Positions 8,358 to 16,759 of a stretch of 32,285 bases of DNA are shown here, one piece after another (positions within the stretch are counted from its first letter, which is position 1; the number at the start of each line of letters is the position of its first letter). Made by a program: the position numbers and the translations under genes. The notes under the pieces were generated by a model. That model saw only the letters and a program-made list of their open reading frames with translations, was not told the origin of the DNA and made no database searches. The DNA comes from a bacterium. GTDB taxonomy: Bacteria; Patescibacteriota; Minisyncoccia; UBA6257; GWB1-50-10. The stretch lies in assembly GCA_002686365.1 (NCBI GenBank), contig NZBZ01000018.1, positions 1-32,285 on the forward strand, in the 5' to 3' direction.

Positions 8358-9434
8358 CTACAATTCTTCTCCTAATTCATCCAAAAGCTTACGAGCTTTT
8401 TTAGAAATTCGTTTTGGAAGCTTAAGATTTAAAGATATAAACAAATCTCCTCTTCGGCTCGGCGCGCCGAATACGGGCATTCCCTTATTTGGGATTTTTA
8501 TATTCTGCCTAATGTCTGCTCCGGATGGAATACGCGTTTTTATGCTTTCTCCATCTATACCCTCGATTTCTAAATCTTTTTCTGCAAGAAGATCCGTGAT
8601 TTGGATTTCTTTTTCAATAAGGAGATCCGTCTTTACCCGCTTAAATTGCGGATGCGGTTTGATTCTTACGATTACGTATAGATCTCCGCTCTCTCCGCCC
8701 CGCTCTCCTGCCTCGCCTCCATTTTGGACCTTGATAAGCTGACCATCGTTAATCCCGGAAGATAGGTCAAGGTCTACGGTTTTTTCTCCGGGAACCCTGC
8801 CCTCCCCTTTACATGCTTTACACGCATCTTTTGGTATCTCTCCTCTTCCGTGACAGGCAGGACATTCTTTTACTTGCGCGAAATTTCCAAAAAAGCTTTT
8901 TCGTTCTTCGCGTACCTCTCCCTGTCCACTGCAGGTAGAACATGAGTCAAATCCCTTTGAAGCATCATGCCCCTTGCCATTGCAGTCTTTGCACGCAGTA
9001 AGTGTTTTAAACTTTATTTTTCTACTCACTCCCTTGAAGGCTTCTTCAAGAGAGAGCTCTTGAATAATCTCTATATCTGATCCGTGCTTGTAGGTGCGCC
9101 TTCTTGCTCCAAATCCAAAGCCGTCAAATATGCCCTCAAAGATATCATTTAAATCTCCTTGGTCTACATTCCCCGCATTCCACTGAAATCCTCCTGGAAA
9201 GCCCTCAAAGCCTCCTGGTCCTCCTTGAGCAGAAGAGACGCGGCCGAACTGGTCATACTGCGCTCGCTTTTCTTTATTTGAGAGTATCTGATATGCCTCG
9301 TTTATTTCTTTGAACTTCTTTTCATCGCCGCTTGGCTTATCTGGATGAAATTTATGTGCAAGCTTCCTGTATGCTTTTTTAATTTCTTCTTCGGAGGCGG
9401 CTTTTGCCACCCCAAGAACTTGGTAATAATCCAT
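8358..9434 (-). CDS. dnaJ: Chaperone protein DnaJ (Hsp40)
   Basis: Full-length type I DnaJ of 358 aa. The J domain occupies residues 1-65 with the HPD motif at 30-32, which stimulates DnaK ATPase. A Gly/Phe-rich linker follows (about 70-112). The zinc domain has four CxxCxGxG repeats (Cys 148/151, 165/168, 191/194, 205/208). The C-terminal substrate-binding beta domains end at 358. It delivers unfolded clients to DnaK in the cytoplasm. It is the last gene of the hrcA-grpE-dnaK operon, starting 16 bp after the membrane-protein gene, and is followed by a strong terminator. All key residues are present. Confidence 0.97.
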   Translation of the reverse strand: MDYYQVLGVAKAASEEEIKKAYRKLAHKFHPDKPSGDEKKFKEINEAYQILSNKEKRAQYDQFGRVSSAQGGPGGFEGFPGGFQWNAGNVDQGDLNDIFEGIFDGFGFGARRRTYKHGSDIEIIQELSLEEAFKGVSRKIKFKTLTACKDCNGKGHDASKGFDSCSTCSGQGEVREERKSFFGNFAQVKECPACHGRGEIPKDACKACKGEGRVPGEKTVDLDLSSGINDGQLIKVQNGGEAGERGGESGDLYVIVRIKPHPQFKRVKTDLLIEKEIQITDLLAEKDLEIEGIDGESIKTRIPSGADIRQNIKIPNKGMPVFGAPSRRGDLFISLNLKLPKRISKKARKLLDELGEEL

Positions 9435-9450
9435 GGGTTTGTCTTACTAG

Positions 9451-10509
9451 CTAAATTGATATTGTTTCTTGAGTTGTGCTCTTGAAGGAGACGTTCGCAA
9501 ATCCTGTCACTATGAGTATTTGGAATATTACGAATGCGAAAAGCTCTATTAACCACGAGAAGAGGAATGCAAGAGACTTTAAGAATCCAAAAAGAAGGAT
9601 TGCAGCTCCTGCTCCAAGCAGGGCTCCTACCTTCGATGCGTTTTGCAGTCTTTGAAACTGCTCCTTGATAATTCTATATGTCGCGTCTTTTAATAGTTCT
9701 TCATTGCTTATAGGGCCTACTATTCCTTCAAGATTCTTCCTTACCTCTTCAGCAATTCTCTCTGTTGCAAACTTTCTTTGCTCTGGAGCAAGAAGGTCAA
9801 AGTCAAGCTCGAGCACTCCTTTTTCTGCTGATTCTGTTTTCATCTTTCGTATTTGTACTTCTGTTGCTGTTTCAATAAATGCTCCTACAGTCTGATCGGC
9901 TGAAACTCCCGGAAACCAAATTTGCGCAATAGGCTCTGCTGTTTCAATAAACTGATCACTTACCTTCTTTCCCAAAGTATCATTGAATGAGCCCCATTCA
10001 ATGTAGGTGAGATAGAAAACTAAAACTAGAAAAATGAGCAGTCCTGTAACTACTTTGGGAACTGCCGGCTTTGTAATTCCGAAGAATTTTATCTTAACTC
10101 CATTCTCTAAAGCCACCTGTCCTCTTCGTATGCCAACATAATGAAAAGCAAAAAAGACAAGCGCTCCTGCCAAAAGCACGGAAGCGGATGCAACGTCCTG
10201 AAAAATTTTTCCTGTAAACAGCGTAAGTGGTGCAATGCCTTGCAGCAGAGCAATAAGTCCTCCCATCCACATACCCCGCACAAAGAGAGTTTCCAAAGCA
10301 ACAATAGTAAGGAATAACACTCCAAAAATAATTCCCAGAACAAGATCTACGGTTTGTGTAGTTTGCAGGAAACTCTCCAAATATCCCACTGTAGCAATGC
10401 TCGCTGCCACCCCTAACACTCCTAATACAGCAATCTTTATGATTGAGAATCTGCCTGCTGCTTCCCCCTCTTTTTTATTTACTGTTGTCGTCTGAATCGG
10501 ACTTACCAT
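9451..10509 (-). CDS. Multi-pass membrane protein of unknown function in the dnaK-dnaJ operon
   Basis: 352 aa from the ATG at 10509. That start is preferred because AGGAAG lies 5 nt upstream; an in-frame ATG at 10533 would add 8 residues. The start overlaps the 3' end of dnaK by 35 bp. I see about six hydrophobic segments: four in the first 140 residues ([40 protein letters not shown] and two more), one around 165-185 ([15 protein letters not shown]), then a charged soluble loop of about 115 residues, then a long hydrophobic C-terminal region. The loop ends in helical, Glu/Lys-rich sequence. No enzyme motif is visible. Overlap with dnaK and the 16-bp gap to dnaJ imply co-transcription and CIRCE control, so a role in membrane stress is possible but unproven. 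Confidence 0.8.
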   Translation of the reverse strand: MVSPIQTTTVNKKEGEAAGRFSIIKIAVLGVLGVAASIATVGYLESFLQTTQTVDLVLGIIFGVLFLTIVALETLFVRGMWMGGLIALLQGIAPLTLFTGKIFQDVASASVLLAGALVFFAFHYVGIRRGQVALENGVKIKFFGITKPAVPKVVTGLLIFLVLVFYLTYIEWGSFNDTLGKKVSDQFIETAEPIAQIWFPGVSADQTVGAFIETATEVQIRKMKTESAEKGVLELDFDLLAPEQRKFATERIAEEVRKNLEGIVGPISNEELLKDATYRIIKEQFQRLQNASKVGALLGAGAAILLFGFLKSLAFLFSWLIELFAFVIFQILIVTGFANVSFKSTTQETISI

Positions 10510-12397
10510 TTTTTTCTTCCTTATTGCCCTCATCTTCCTTTACCTCATCTGCTTCTGTCTGCTTTCTTTCCCCCTCTTTTTCTTTAGTATTGGAAGTATT
10601 ATACAATGCTTCTCCCACTTTTTGCATCTCTTTTACGAGTTCCTCGGTTGCGCTTTTGATTTCTTCCTGATTATCTTTTTCCTTTACCTCTTGAACCTTT
10701 TTTACCTTTTCTTCAATTGAGGTTTTAACATTTGCTTCGATTTTATCTCCATTTTCGCGCAGTGCTTTTTCTGCAGTATATACTGCTCCCTCTGCCTGAT
10801 TTTTTATTTCTATAAGCTCCTTTTTCTTTGTATCTTCTTCAGCGTGAGTTTCTGCTTCTTTTTTAAGACGCTCTACCTCGTCTTTATTAAGACTTGTTGC
10901 CGCCTCAATGCGTACTGACTGCTCCTTTCCTGTTGCCTTGTCCTTTGCGTTCACATTTAAAATGCCGTTTGCGTCAATATCGAATACTACCTCAACCTGC
11001 GGCGTGCCTCTTGGAGCCGGAGGGATTCCGTCCAGAATAAACTGTGCAAGAGTCTTATTGTCTGCTGCCATTGGACGCTCCCCCTGCAGAATATGAACTT
11101 CTACAGATGGCTGATTGTCTGCTGCCGTAGAAAAGACCTGCGTTTTTGATGTTGGAACTGTGGTGTTCTTTTCAATCATTGGAGTTGCGACACTTCCCAA
11201 TGTTTCAATGCTTAGTGTAAGCGGTGTAACGTCTAAAAGAAGAACGTCTTTTACATCGCCCTGAAGAATTCCCGCCTGAATTGCGGCGCCGAGCGCTACT
11301 ACCTCATCAGGATTTATGTCTTTGTGCGCCTCTTTTCCGAAAAGGCCCTTCACTGCGCTTTGAACTGCCGGCATTCTTGTCTGTCCTCCTACAAGAATAA
11401 TCTCGTTTATATCTTCTACCTTTAACTTTGCTCCCCCTGTTACTGTTTCCTTTACAAGGTCAATGGACTTCTTAATGAATTCATCTGCAAGCTCTTCAAG
11501 CTTTGCTCGCGTTAGCTTCATAACAAAATGCTTTGGACCTGAATCGTCTGAAGTTACGTACGGAAGATTTATTTCTGTTTCCATAGAGCTTGATAGCTCT
11601 ATCTTCGCCTTTTCCGCAGCCTCCTTGAGCCGCTGCAGCGCAAGCGGATCTTTTGACAGGTCTGTTCCTTCGGTCTTTTTATACTCCTCGAGAAGGTGGC
11701 CTAAGATTTTCTGGTCAAGGTCATCTCCGCCAAGGTGAGTATCTCCTCCGGTCGCTTTTACTTCTACTGTATTGTCTCCGACTTCCAGCACGGAGATATC
11801 AAACGTGCCTCCCCCAAAGTCATATACTACTATTTTTTCGTTTTTCTCTTTGTTTAATCCATATGCAAGAGCTGCTGCTGTTGGTTCGTTTATGATTCTT
11901 TTCACTTTGAGCCCTGCTATTTCTCCGGCCTGCTTTGTTGCCTGACGCTGACTATCATCAAAATATGCCGGTACAGTAATCACTGCTTCCTCAATTTTTT
12001 CTCCGAGGCGCGCCTCTGCATCACTCTTCATTTTCTGTAGAATCATTGCGGATATTTCTTCCGGTGTATACCACCTATCTCCCATTTTTACCTCTACGCC
12101 TCCCTTATCAGATTTTTTCATTTCGTATGGAAGAAGGTCTTTATCTTTTTGCACCTCTTCATCCTCAAACCGGCGTCCAATGAGACGTTTTAAAGAAAAT
12201 AGTGTGTCTTTTGGATTTACTACTGCCTGCCTTCTTGCCAGCGTTCCCACGAGACGCTCGCTGCTTTTGTTTATTGCAACAACTGATGGGGTTGTACGAT
12301 TCCCCTCATGATTTTCGACAATACGAGGCTCTCCGCCCTCTACAACAGCCATTGCTGAATTCGTTGTTCCTAAATCGATTCCTAATATTTTTGTCAT
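10475..12397 (-). CDS. dnaK: Molecular chaperone DnaK (Hsp70)
   Basis: Full length at 640 aa. The nucleotide-binding domain begins [20 protein letters not shown] and contains the second phosphate loop [17 protein letters not shown] and the '[13 protein letters not shown]' motif. The substrate-binding domain includes [16 protein letters not shown]. The helical lid ends in a charged Lys/Glu/Asp-rich tail. It binds exposed hydrophobic peptides with ATP-driven cycling, helped by DnaJ and GrpE, in the cytoplasm. It lies 21 bp after grpE, and its 3' end overlaps the start of the next gene. Control is expected from the CIRCE/HrcA site upstream of hrcA. Nothing is missing. Confidence 0.98.
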   Translation of the reverse strand: MTKILGIDLGTTNSAMAVVEGGEPRIVENHEGNRTTPSVVAINKSSERLVGTLARRQAVVNPKDTLFSLKRLIGRRFEDEEVQKDKDLLPYEMKKSDKGGVEVKMGDRWYTPEEISAMILQKMKSDAEARLGEKIEEAVITVPAYFDDSQRQATKQAGEIAGLKVKRIINEPTAAALAYGLNKEKNEKIVVYDFGGGTFDISVLEVGDNTVEVKATGGDTHLGGDDLDQKILGHLLEEYKKTEGTDLSKDPLALQRLKEAAEKAKIELSSSMETEINLPYVTSDDSGPKHFVMKLTRAKLEELADEFIKKSIDLVKETVTGGAKLKVEDINEIILVGGQTRMPAVQSAVKGLFGKEAHKDINPDEVVALGAAIQAGILQGDVKDVLLLDVTPLTLSIETLGSVATPMIEKNTTVPTSKTQVFSTAADNQPSVEVHILQGERPMAADNKTLAQFILDGIPPAPRGTPQVEVVFDIDANGILNVNAKDKATGKEQSVRIEAATSLNKDEVERLKKEAETHAEEDTKKKELIEIKNQAEGAVYTAEKALRENGDKIEANVKTSIEEKVKKVQEVKEKDNQEEIKSATEELVKEMQKVGEALYNTSNTKEKEGERKQTEADEVKEDEGNKEEKNGKSDSDDNSK

Positions 12398-12418
12398 AAT
12401 TTTGTTTTTTTCTTTAAT

Positions 12419-12886
12419 TTATTTTGCGACTTTGACCTTTGCTGGCCGTACGACTTTTTTATGCATTGTGTATCCTGCCTCTACTTCTTCGATAATCGTT
12501 CCTTTTGGTTTTTTTGATTCTAATACCTCAAGGCACTCTTGCGTATTTGGATCGAATTCTTCTCCTACTTCTATTTGAATTTTTTCTACTCCATATTTTT
12601 TTAATGCATCTTCTAGCTGTGTTCTGATAAGTTCCATTCCTTTCTTTTCAGGCGTCTCTTCTCTGCATGAGACAAGCCCAAGATTCAAACTGTCTAATAC
12701 TCGTATCATGTCTTCTATTACTGCTCCTTCTGCTGACGTAACTACATTTGCTAATCGTTCTCCCTCTTCTTTTTTATAATTTATGAAATCCGCTTTTGCC
12801 CTCTTCCATCCCTCTAGATACTCATCTCTTTGTTTTTCTGCTTCTTTTAGTTTGTTTTTTAATTCTTTGTCGTTTTCTTTTTTCAT
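12419..12886 (-). CDS. grpE: Nucleotide exchange factor GrpE
   Basis: 155 aa from the ATG at 12886 (MKKENDKELKNKLKEAEKQR). An upstream in-frame ATG at 12907 lies inside a hairpin and is less likely. An N-terminal coiled coil with 'RAKADFINYKKE' is followed by the beta domain 'VGEEFDPNTQECLEVLES' and 'VEAGYTMHKKVVRPAKVKVA', the GrpE signature. GrpE releases ADP from DnaK. It is somewhat shorter than the usual 170-200 residues because the acidic N-terminal extension is missing. It sits between hrcA, after a 184-bp hairpin-rich gap, and dnaK. Confidence 0.93.
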   Translation of the reverse strand: MKKENDKELKNKLKEAEKQRDEYLEGWKRAKADFINYKKEEGERLANVVTSAEGAVIEDMIRVLDSLNLGLVSCREETPEKKGMELIRTQLEDALKKYGVEKIQIEVGEEFDPNTQECLEVLESKKPKGTIIEEVEAGYTMHKKVVRPAKVKVAK

Positions 12887-12890
12887 GTGC

Positions 12891-12925
12891 CAATATTCTC
12901 CGAGCAAAGCGAGGCTAGAATATTG
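12891..12925. repeat. Inverted repeat in the grpE 5' region
   Basis: Perfect 9-bp arms CAATATTCT and AGAATATTG flank a 17-bp centre. It starts 5 nt upstream of the chosen grpE start, so it would fold in the mRNA next to the start codon and could affect translation. Confidence 0.6.
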
Positions 12926-12930
12926 AGCAT

Positions 12931-13063
12931 CCAGCCCTCTATACTCGGAGATAGTGATTATTATTTTAATTCTTTTTATATAACCTTTTTAATGTTTTTT
13001 TGCATAATTTTCTTGCTTAGAGGGCTGGGTACGATCTTTCTCCCCGTCAAGGCGGAGAGAAAG
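12931..13063. repeat. Hairpins in the hrcA-grpE spacer
   Basis: Two structures are visible. CCAGCCCTCT (12931-12940) and AGAGGGCTGG (13019-13028) are perfect 10-bp inverted copies, 78 bp apart. A strong 11-bp hairpin with one G-U pair (13036-13063; minus-strand arms CTTTCTCTCCG and CGGGGAGAAAG, 6-nt loop) lies just after the hrcA stop. No T run follows it, so it looks like an mRNA-processing or stabilising structure rather than a terminator. The rest of the spacer is A+T-rich. Confidence 0.55.
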
Positions 13064-13070
13064 CCCTTAT

Positions 13071-13763
13071 TTATTCTATAAGGCGTAACAAATTCTTAAA
13101 CGTACGCAATGACTGTTCGTAATTCATTCTTTTCGGCCCTACTGCCAGTATAAGAATATCTCCCCTGCCTCCTCTATTCATTTTTCCGGCAATTACTGAA
13201 AGGTGACTGCTTGATGTTATTGGATTTTTACCAACGAATACCTGAGGCCAGCTTGATTCTTTTTCCCACCAGCTTTTTTGCTCACAAAGCCTCTCAGGAA
13301 TCATCTCAAAATCTCTTAAGACGTTTAGTATGTTAGCTCTTTCGCCTATGCTTTCAATGAGATCTTTGAATCCGCTGTTATGCATTACCTCCTCTTTTGC
13401 GTCATAACATATTCCAAGAAGCCTTAATTCTTCTGCCAGTGTTTTCACGAATTTTCTTCTTTCTCCCTCAAGAAGAAGTTCAATGAGATTTTCTGCTTCT
13501 CTTGTTTCTTCTTCTTTTTCTATCTCATTCCAAACTTCTTCTACGAAGAATCTATACGCCCTGTCAGAAGGAATTCTTCCTCCTGATGGATGTTTCTGGC
13601 TTAAAAAATTTTTCTTTGCCAAATCGTGCAGTTCCCATCGAATCATCGCTGGTTTAATGCCGAATTTGTACTTTTTGTACAAACGTTCAGAAGTCACCGG
13701 ATTACCGGTTTCTATGAAATCCCGCACACTTGCTTCTAAAATTGATCTTGTTCTCTCCTTCAT
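13071..13763 (-). CDS. hrcA: Heat-inducible transcription repressor HrcA (short form)
   Basis: 231 aa from the ATG at 13763 (MKERTRSILEASVRDFIETG). The frame runs back to 13805, but that would put the start inside the CIRCE operator and upstream of the predicted transcription start. The N-terminal winged helix (about 1-75) has the family motifs 'FIETGNPVTSERL' and 'HPSGGRIPSDRAYRFFV'. The C-terminal part ends in 'SVIAGKMNRGGRGDILILAVGPKRMNYEQSL', matching the HrcA effector domain. The protein is about 100 residues shorter than typical HrcA, mainly in the middle. It represses its own operon by binding CIRCE. It is first gene of hrcA-grpE-dnaK-membrane protein-dnaJ. Confidence 0.92.
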   Translation of the reverse strand: MKERTRSILEASVRDFIETGNPVTSERLYKKYKFGIKPAMIRWELHDLAKKNFLSQKHPSGGRIPSDRAYRFFVEEVWNEIEKEEETREAENLIELLLEGERRKFVKTLAEELRLLGICYDAKEEVMHNSGFKDLIESIGERANILNVLRDFEMIPERLCEQKSWWEKESSWPQVFVGKNPITSSSHLSVIAGKMNRGGRGDILILAVGPKRMNYEQSLRTFKNLLRLIE

Positions 13764-13776
13764 TTCTTTGGATTCC

Positions 13777-13805
13777 AGTATAAAATTAGCACTCAAGTGT
13801 GTCAA
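13777..13805 (-). promoter_or_regulatory. Promoter of the hrcA heat-shock operon
   Basis: On the minus strand, TTGACA (13800-13805), 17 bp, TATACT (13777-13782). This is a near-consensus housekeeping promoter lying within and beside the CIRCE operator. The expected start point is near 13770, only about 7 nt before the hrcA ATG, so the transcript would be nearly leaderless. Confidence 0.85.
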
Positions 13806-13812
13806 GTGCTAA
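13786..13812. promoter_or_regulatory. CIRCE operator (HrcA binding site)
   Basis: TTAGCACTC, 9 nt, AAGTGCTAA. This matches the CIRCE consensus TTAGCACTC-N9-GAGTGCTAA with one mismatch. It lies directly upstream of hrcA and overlaps the -35 and spacer of the promoter, so HrcA binding would block RNA polymerase. Confidence 0.95.
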
Positions 13813-13866
13813 AACGCTAATGCAAATATCTCCTACACGCTGTATCTACCGCACGCTAGGCGGGCA

Positions 13867-14643
13867 TTACCCTCCACACAACGTTGTCACTATGGCTCCT
13901 TCTTCGCTTACTGTGAGCTTATAACACGCTCCCAACGGAGATTGGAGAATAATTCCATCTCCGGCGTTTGGAAGATCGATATCTCCAGTTACCCGCAATT
14001 TTGGTCCGTCACTTGGCGCATTTGTTCCAATGCCTACTGCCCCGGAAAAGTATCCGTCTTTCCATTTGTTAGATGAGTTTCCTATGCTCCTAACTCCTAT
14101 TGGTATGAGGTCAGAGTCAAAGCTTGCTGCTGAAATTCTAGTTATTGCTGTTTCAATTACTCGTGAAAACTTCTCTTTTGGGTTGTCTGTATCATAACTT
14201 AACGCAATGTTTGCATGTACAATTGCTCCCCCTCCCGGATTTTCAAACTTTGTTATTTCAAAGTTATCAACTCGTACATTTGTATCAGTTAGTGCTGTCT
14301 CCAAACCTCCTGCCCCCTGCTGAATGAACAATCTGTTGTCTTTTACGGATACTATTGTTGGATCAAGTTCTCCCTGAGACATCCTAAGTAGAAGAGAAGG
14401 CGATGAAATTCCCGCTTCCATATCAATTAAGCTTGATCCCTGAACTATTCTTTGAATCGTCTGCGTTACGAATGTAATCTGCTCATTTACCGTGTTAGTA
14501 GATTTTTGCCGCACTTGAACTTTTGTAACAGAAGTAAGAATTGCTACCAGGAAAATTGAGCTTACTACAAAGATAGAAATATAGATAAGGAGCTCAACGA
14601 GAGAAAAACCACGCCTATCTTGTTTTATTTTCTTGGTTGGCAT
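13867..14643 (-). CDS. Prepilin-like protein with type IV pilin N-terminus
   Basis: 258 aa from the ATG at 14643 (MPTKKIKQDRRG|FSLVELLIYISIF). The start is fixed by a TATAAT box directly upstream; an in-frame ATG at 14676 would lie upstream of that promoter. The first 12 basic residues end in Gly, followed by Phe and Glu at +5 and a hydrophobic helix, the type III signal cleaved by PilD-type peptidase. The middle (about 35-190) resembles minor pseudopilins. The C-terminal part (about 190-258) has 'VRSIGNSSNKWKDGYFSGAV', 'GIGTNAPSDGPKLRVTGDI', a motif style found in phage tail-fibre and adhesin tips. It is probably a minor pilin or surface adhesin of the type IV pilus/DNA-uptake system. No other pilus gene is nearby. 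Confidence 0.8.
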   Translation of the reverse strand: MPTKKIKQDRRGFSLVELLIYISIFVVSSIFLVAILTSVTKVQVRQKSTNTVNEQITFVTQTIQRIVQGSSLIDMEAGISSPSLLLRMSQGELDPTIVSVKDNRLFIQQGAGGLETALTDTNVRVDNFEITKFENPGGGAIVHANIALSYDTDNPKEKFSRVIETAITRISAASFDSDLIPIGVRSIGNSSNKWKDGYFSGAVGIGTNAPSDGPKLRVTGDIDLPNAGDGIILQSPLGACYKLTVSEEGAIVTTLCGG

Positions 14644-14650
14644 TATTTTG

Positions 14651-14659
14651 ATTATAGCA
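14651..14659 (-). promoter_or_regulatory. Extended -10 promoter of the prepilin gene
   Basis: TGCTATAAT on the minus strand is a perfect -10 with a TGn extension. It ends 7 nt before the ATG at 14643, so transcription should start at or next to the start codon. No good -35 is visible, as is usual for extended -10 promoters. Confidence 0.7.
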
Positions 14660-14666
14660 CATGACG

Positions 14667-14774
14667 AAATTTCCAATTCCCAATTCCCAATTTCTAATAC
14701 ATATTCAAGCGCTCAGATTTACTATTTTCTCTTCATTCGTTTTTTGGAAATTGAATATTGAAAATTGGAAATTT
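14667..14774. repeat. AATTGGAAATTT-type inverted repeat in the ftsQ-prepilin spacer
   Basis: AAATTTCCAATT (14667-14678) and its exact inverted copy AATTGGAAATTT (14763-14774) bound the spacer. Partial copies (CAATTCC, TTGAATATTGAAAATTGG) lie between them. The right copy runs into the ftsQ stop codon and the left copy abuts the prepilin promoter. It looks like a spreading A+T-rich intergenic repeat. Confidence 0.5.
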
Positions 14775-15570
14775 ATCTTACGTATATCTTGTCCGGCACC
14801 CTAAAATCTAAGACATTAAACTTCGCAAGTTCGTCTTTTTCTTTGAATTCTCTTATTATCTCCTGCAAATCCTTCGGAACAAAGTCGAGTCCAAGAAGAA
14901 TTTTTGTTCCTTTTGCTGTCATTATCTCCCACTCCTTTTTTTCTTCGCTTTGTATTCTAATTGTTCTTGGAAGTACCCCTGCTTTTTTTATCTCTTCTTT
15001 TGTTTCCATTATATTCTTAAACCAGTCGTCGTTTTTGAGAGTTTTTTCTCCGATCGCTACTGGGATTTCTTCTGCGCTTCCTATTTTTGTAATAAGATAT
15101 CCGCTTACGTTTGGCGCCTCTGCAAATACTATTCCCCTTTCATCAAATGCATAACACTCTTTCTCTTTTGTGCACCATACTCCTTTCGCGCTTTTTTCCT
15201 TTACTATAATATCTATTTTTCTTTCAATAAGATTCCTTTTAATTTCTATGTCTTCTACTATTGGAAGCTTTGCAGACGGCTTTATATCTTTTTCAGATTT
15301 CCAAAATAGAACTCTCTCCGGACCAATCCATGATTTCCACCTGCTTTTCCTTGTATTTCTCTCGCTTACAGCCTTTTGTACTGCCTCCTTAGACACAAGC
15401 ATGTTCCCCTGCACATATATACCCTCTACCTTTCCTATATCTGAATACACGCCCAAATATACAAATCCTCCAATAAGAAGAATGAGAATCACTCCTCCTC
15501 CATATACAAAGATTCTCTTTCTGATTGCTCTTCTTGTTTTAGAAGAAATATGAAAACGTTTTTTTGGCAT
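14773..15570 (-). CDS. ftsQ: Cell division protein FtsQ/DivIB
   Basis: 265 aa. A basic cytoplasmic tail (1-22) is followed by one membrane helix (about 23-42, VYGGGVILILLIGGFVYLGV). A POTRA domain follows (about 47-115, 'VEGIYVQGNMLVSKEAVQKAV'). The C-terminal FtsQ domain has the family-like 'CYAFDERGIVFAEAP' and ends 'FNVLDFRVPDKIYVR'. FtsQ links early and late divisome proteins at the septum. It starts 1 nt after the nfo stop, so the two are co-transcribed. No mur or fts neighbours are present, so the gene is displaced from the usual dcw cluster. Confidence 0.82.
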   Translation of the reverse strand: MPKKRFHISSKTRRAIRKRIFVYGGGVILILLIGGFVYLGVYSDIGKVEGIYVQGNMLVSKEAVQKAVSERNTRKSRWKSWIGPERVLFWKSEKDIKPSAKLPIVEDIEIKRNLIERKIDIIVKEKSAKGVWCTKEKECYAFDERGIVFAEAPNVSGYLITKIGSAEEIPVAIGEKTLKNDDWFKNIMETKEEIKKAGVLPRTIRIQSEEKKEWEIMTAKGTKILLGLDFVPKDLQEIIREFKEKDELAKFNVLDFRVPDKIYVR

Positions 15571-15571
15571 A

Positions 15572-16426
15572 CTACCTAAAGCAGGATTTTATAATATCTA
15601 TGTTCTTTTTGTCCGGACCTTGATTTTTAAATCCTGGAACTTCTAATATCCAATCCTTATTCTGCAATCGCGGCTCTTTTGCGAGCGCCCTAAATCCCTG
15701 TATTCCAATATACCCCTCTCCAATATTTTCATGGCGATCGTGATGAGATTCATAAACAGTCTTGGAGTCGTTTATGTGGAGTACTGGAATATTTTTCAGC
15801 CCTACTGCTCCATCCCATTCATCTATAAATTTTTTGATTTTGGCTTTGGTATACTTCTCTATCATTCCCTCTTCAAATGCGTGCGCTGTATCAATGCAGA
15901 TTTTTACTCTCTCTGACTCTATTTTTTTATATAGATATTTTATATCCTCTATGGTCCCAATCTTTTCTCCTCCTCCGGCTGTATTTTCTATAATGAGCCT
16001 TGTTCTTCCTGGGACGCTCTTTAGTATTTTTTGTATTGCTCGTGCCTCCTGATTGAGTCCGGATACGCGCGACTTCATTCCCTTACTTGAGCCGGGATGA
16101 AAGATAAGTCCCTCTGCCCCTATCATTTCTGCGATTTTTAAATGTTCACTAAGGTTTTGTATTGATTTCCCTAAAAGCTCCCTGTTTGGAGTTGCAAGAT
16201 TTACAAGATAGGCAGCATGAAGATAAACCGGACCAATCTTTTTCTTTTTTAACTCGCTTCTAAATTTTTCAACATCTTCACTAGATGGTATTTTTGCATA
16301 CCACTGCCTTGGAGACGCGCCAAAAATCTGAAAACAGACCGCTCCAATACTCTTTGCATTATCTATTGCAGTCCATAAACCTCCTGCAGCCCTTACGTGT
16401 GCGCCGATGTTTGGCGTTTTTGACAT
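15572..16426 (-). CDS. nfo: Endonuclease IV (AP endonuclease)
   Basis: 284 aa, full length. TIM-barrel enzyme with all expected trinuclear zinc ligands: His70, His110, Glu147, Asp179, His182, His217, Asp230, His232 and Glu262. Signature segments are 'IENTAGGG', 'CIDTAHAFEEG' and 'HINDSKTVYESHHDRHENIG'. It cuts DNA 5' of abasic sites in base-excision repair. It starts 3 nt after the MazG-like gene and ends 1 nt before ftsQ. Membership of a run with uvrC and MazG makes this a DNA-repair operon. Confidence 0.96.
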   Translation of the reverse strand: MSKTPNIGAHVRAAGGLWTAIDNAKSIGAVCFQIFGASPRQWYAKIPSSEDVEKFRSELKKKKIGPVYLHAAYLVNLATPNRELLGKSIQNLSEHLKIAEMIGAEGLIFHPGSSKGMKSRVSGLNQEARAIQKILKSVPGRTRLIIENTAGGGEKIGTIEDIKYLYKKIESERVKICIDTAHAFEEGMIEKYTKAKIKKFIDEWDGAVGLKNIPVLHINDSKTVYESHHDRHENIGEGYIGIQGFRALAKEPRLQNKDWILEVPGFKNQGPDKKNIDIIKSCFR

Positions 16427-16429
16427 GCT

Positions 16430-16759
16430 TTATCTATTGTCTCCGCCCCCCTTTAAGACTCCGCGCTCTTTGCGGGACTTTAGTTTTTCGATGTTCTCCT
16501 CTGCGATATCGTCAAACGAAATATCCAGCTGCGTTGCCAGCTCTGCAAGATACCAGAGAGCATCTCCAAGTTCTTTTTTGAGATCTTCCCTTGTCTCATC
16601 TGTAATCTTTCCGTGCTTATCCCGAAATATTTTCTTTACTTTGTTTGCAATCTCTCCTGTTTCCCCTGCAAACCCAAGCATGGGATAAACAATCTTCCCT
16701 TCAACCTCTACCTCGAATGCGGTTGTGTGCGCCTTTTTTTGGTATTCACTTAAATCCAT
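16430..16759 (-). CDS. MazG-like nucleotide pyrophosphohydrolase
   Basis: 109 aa, a single MazG/all-alpha NTP-PPase domain. The metal-binding pattern is present: Glu33 and Glu36 in 'GFAGETGEIANKVKK', Glu63 and Asp66 in 'LKKELGDALWYLAELA'. Enzymes of this family hydrolyse non-canonical or excess (d)NTPs to the monophosphate and pyrophosphate, cleaning the nucleotide pool. The start ATG lies 3 nt after the GIY-YIG stop, and nfo starts 3 nt downstream, so it is translationally close-packed in the repair operon. Substrate cannot be predicted. Confidence 0.88.
   Translation of the reverse strand: MDLSEYQKKAHTTAFEVEVEGKIVYPMLGFAGETGEIANKVKKIFRDKHGKITDETREDLKKELGDALWYLAELATQLDISFDDIAEENIEKLKSRKERGVLKGGGDNR

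Noticed and set aside
13036-13063. Intrinsic terminator after hrcA
   Set aside because: The stem is strong but no T run follows on the minus strand, so it was described only as a hairpin.
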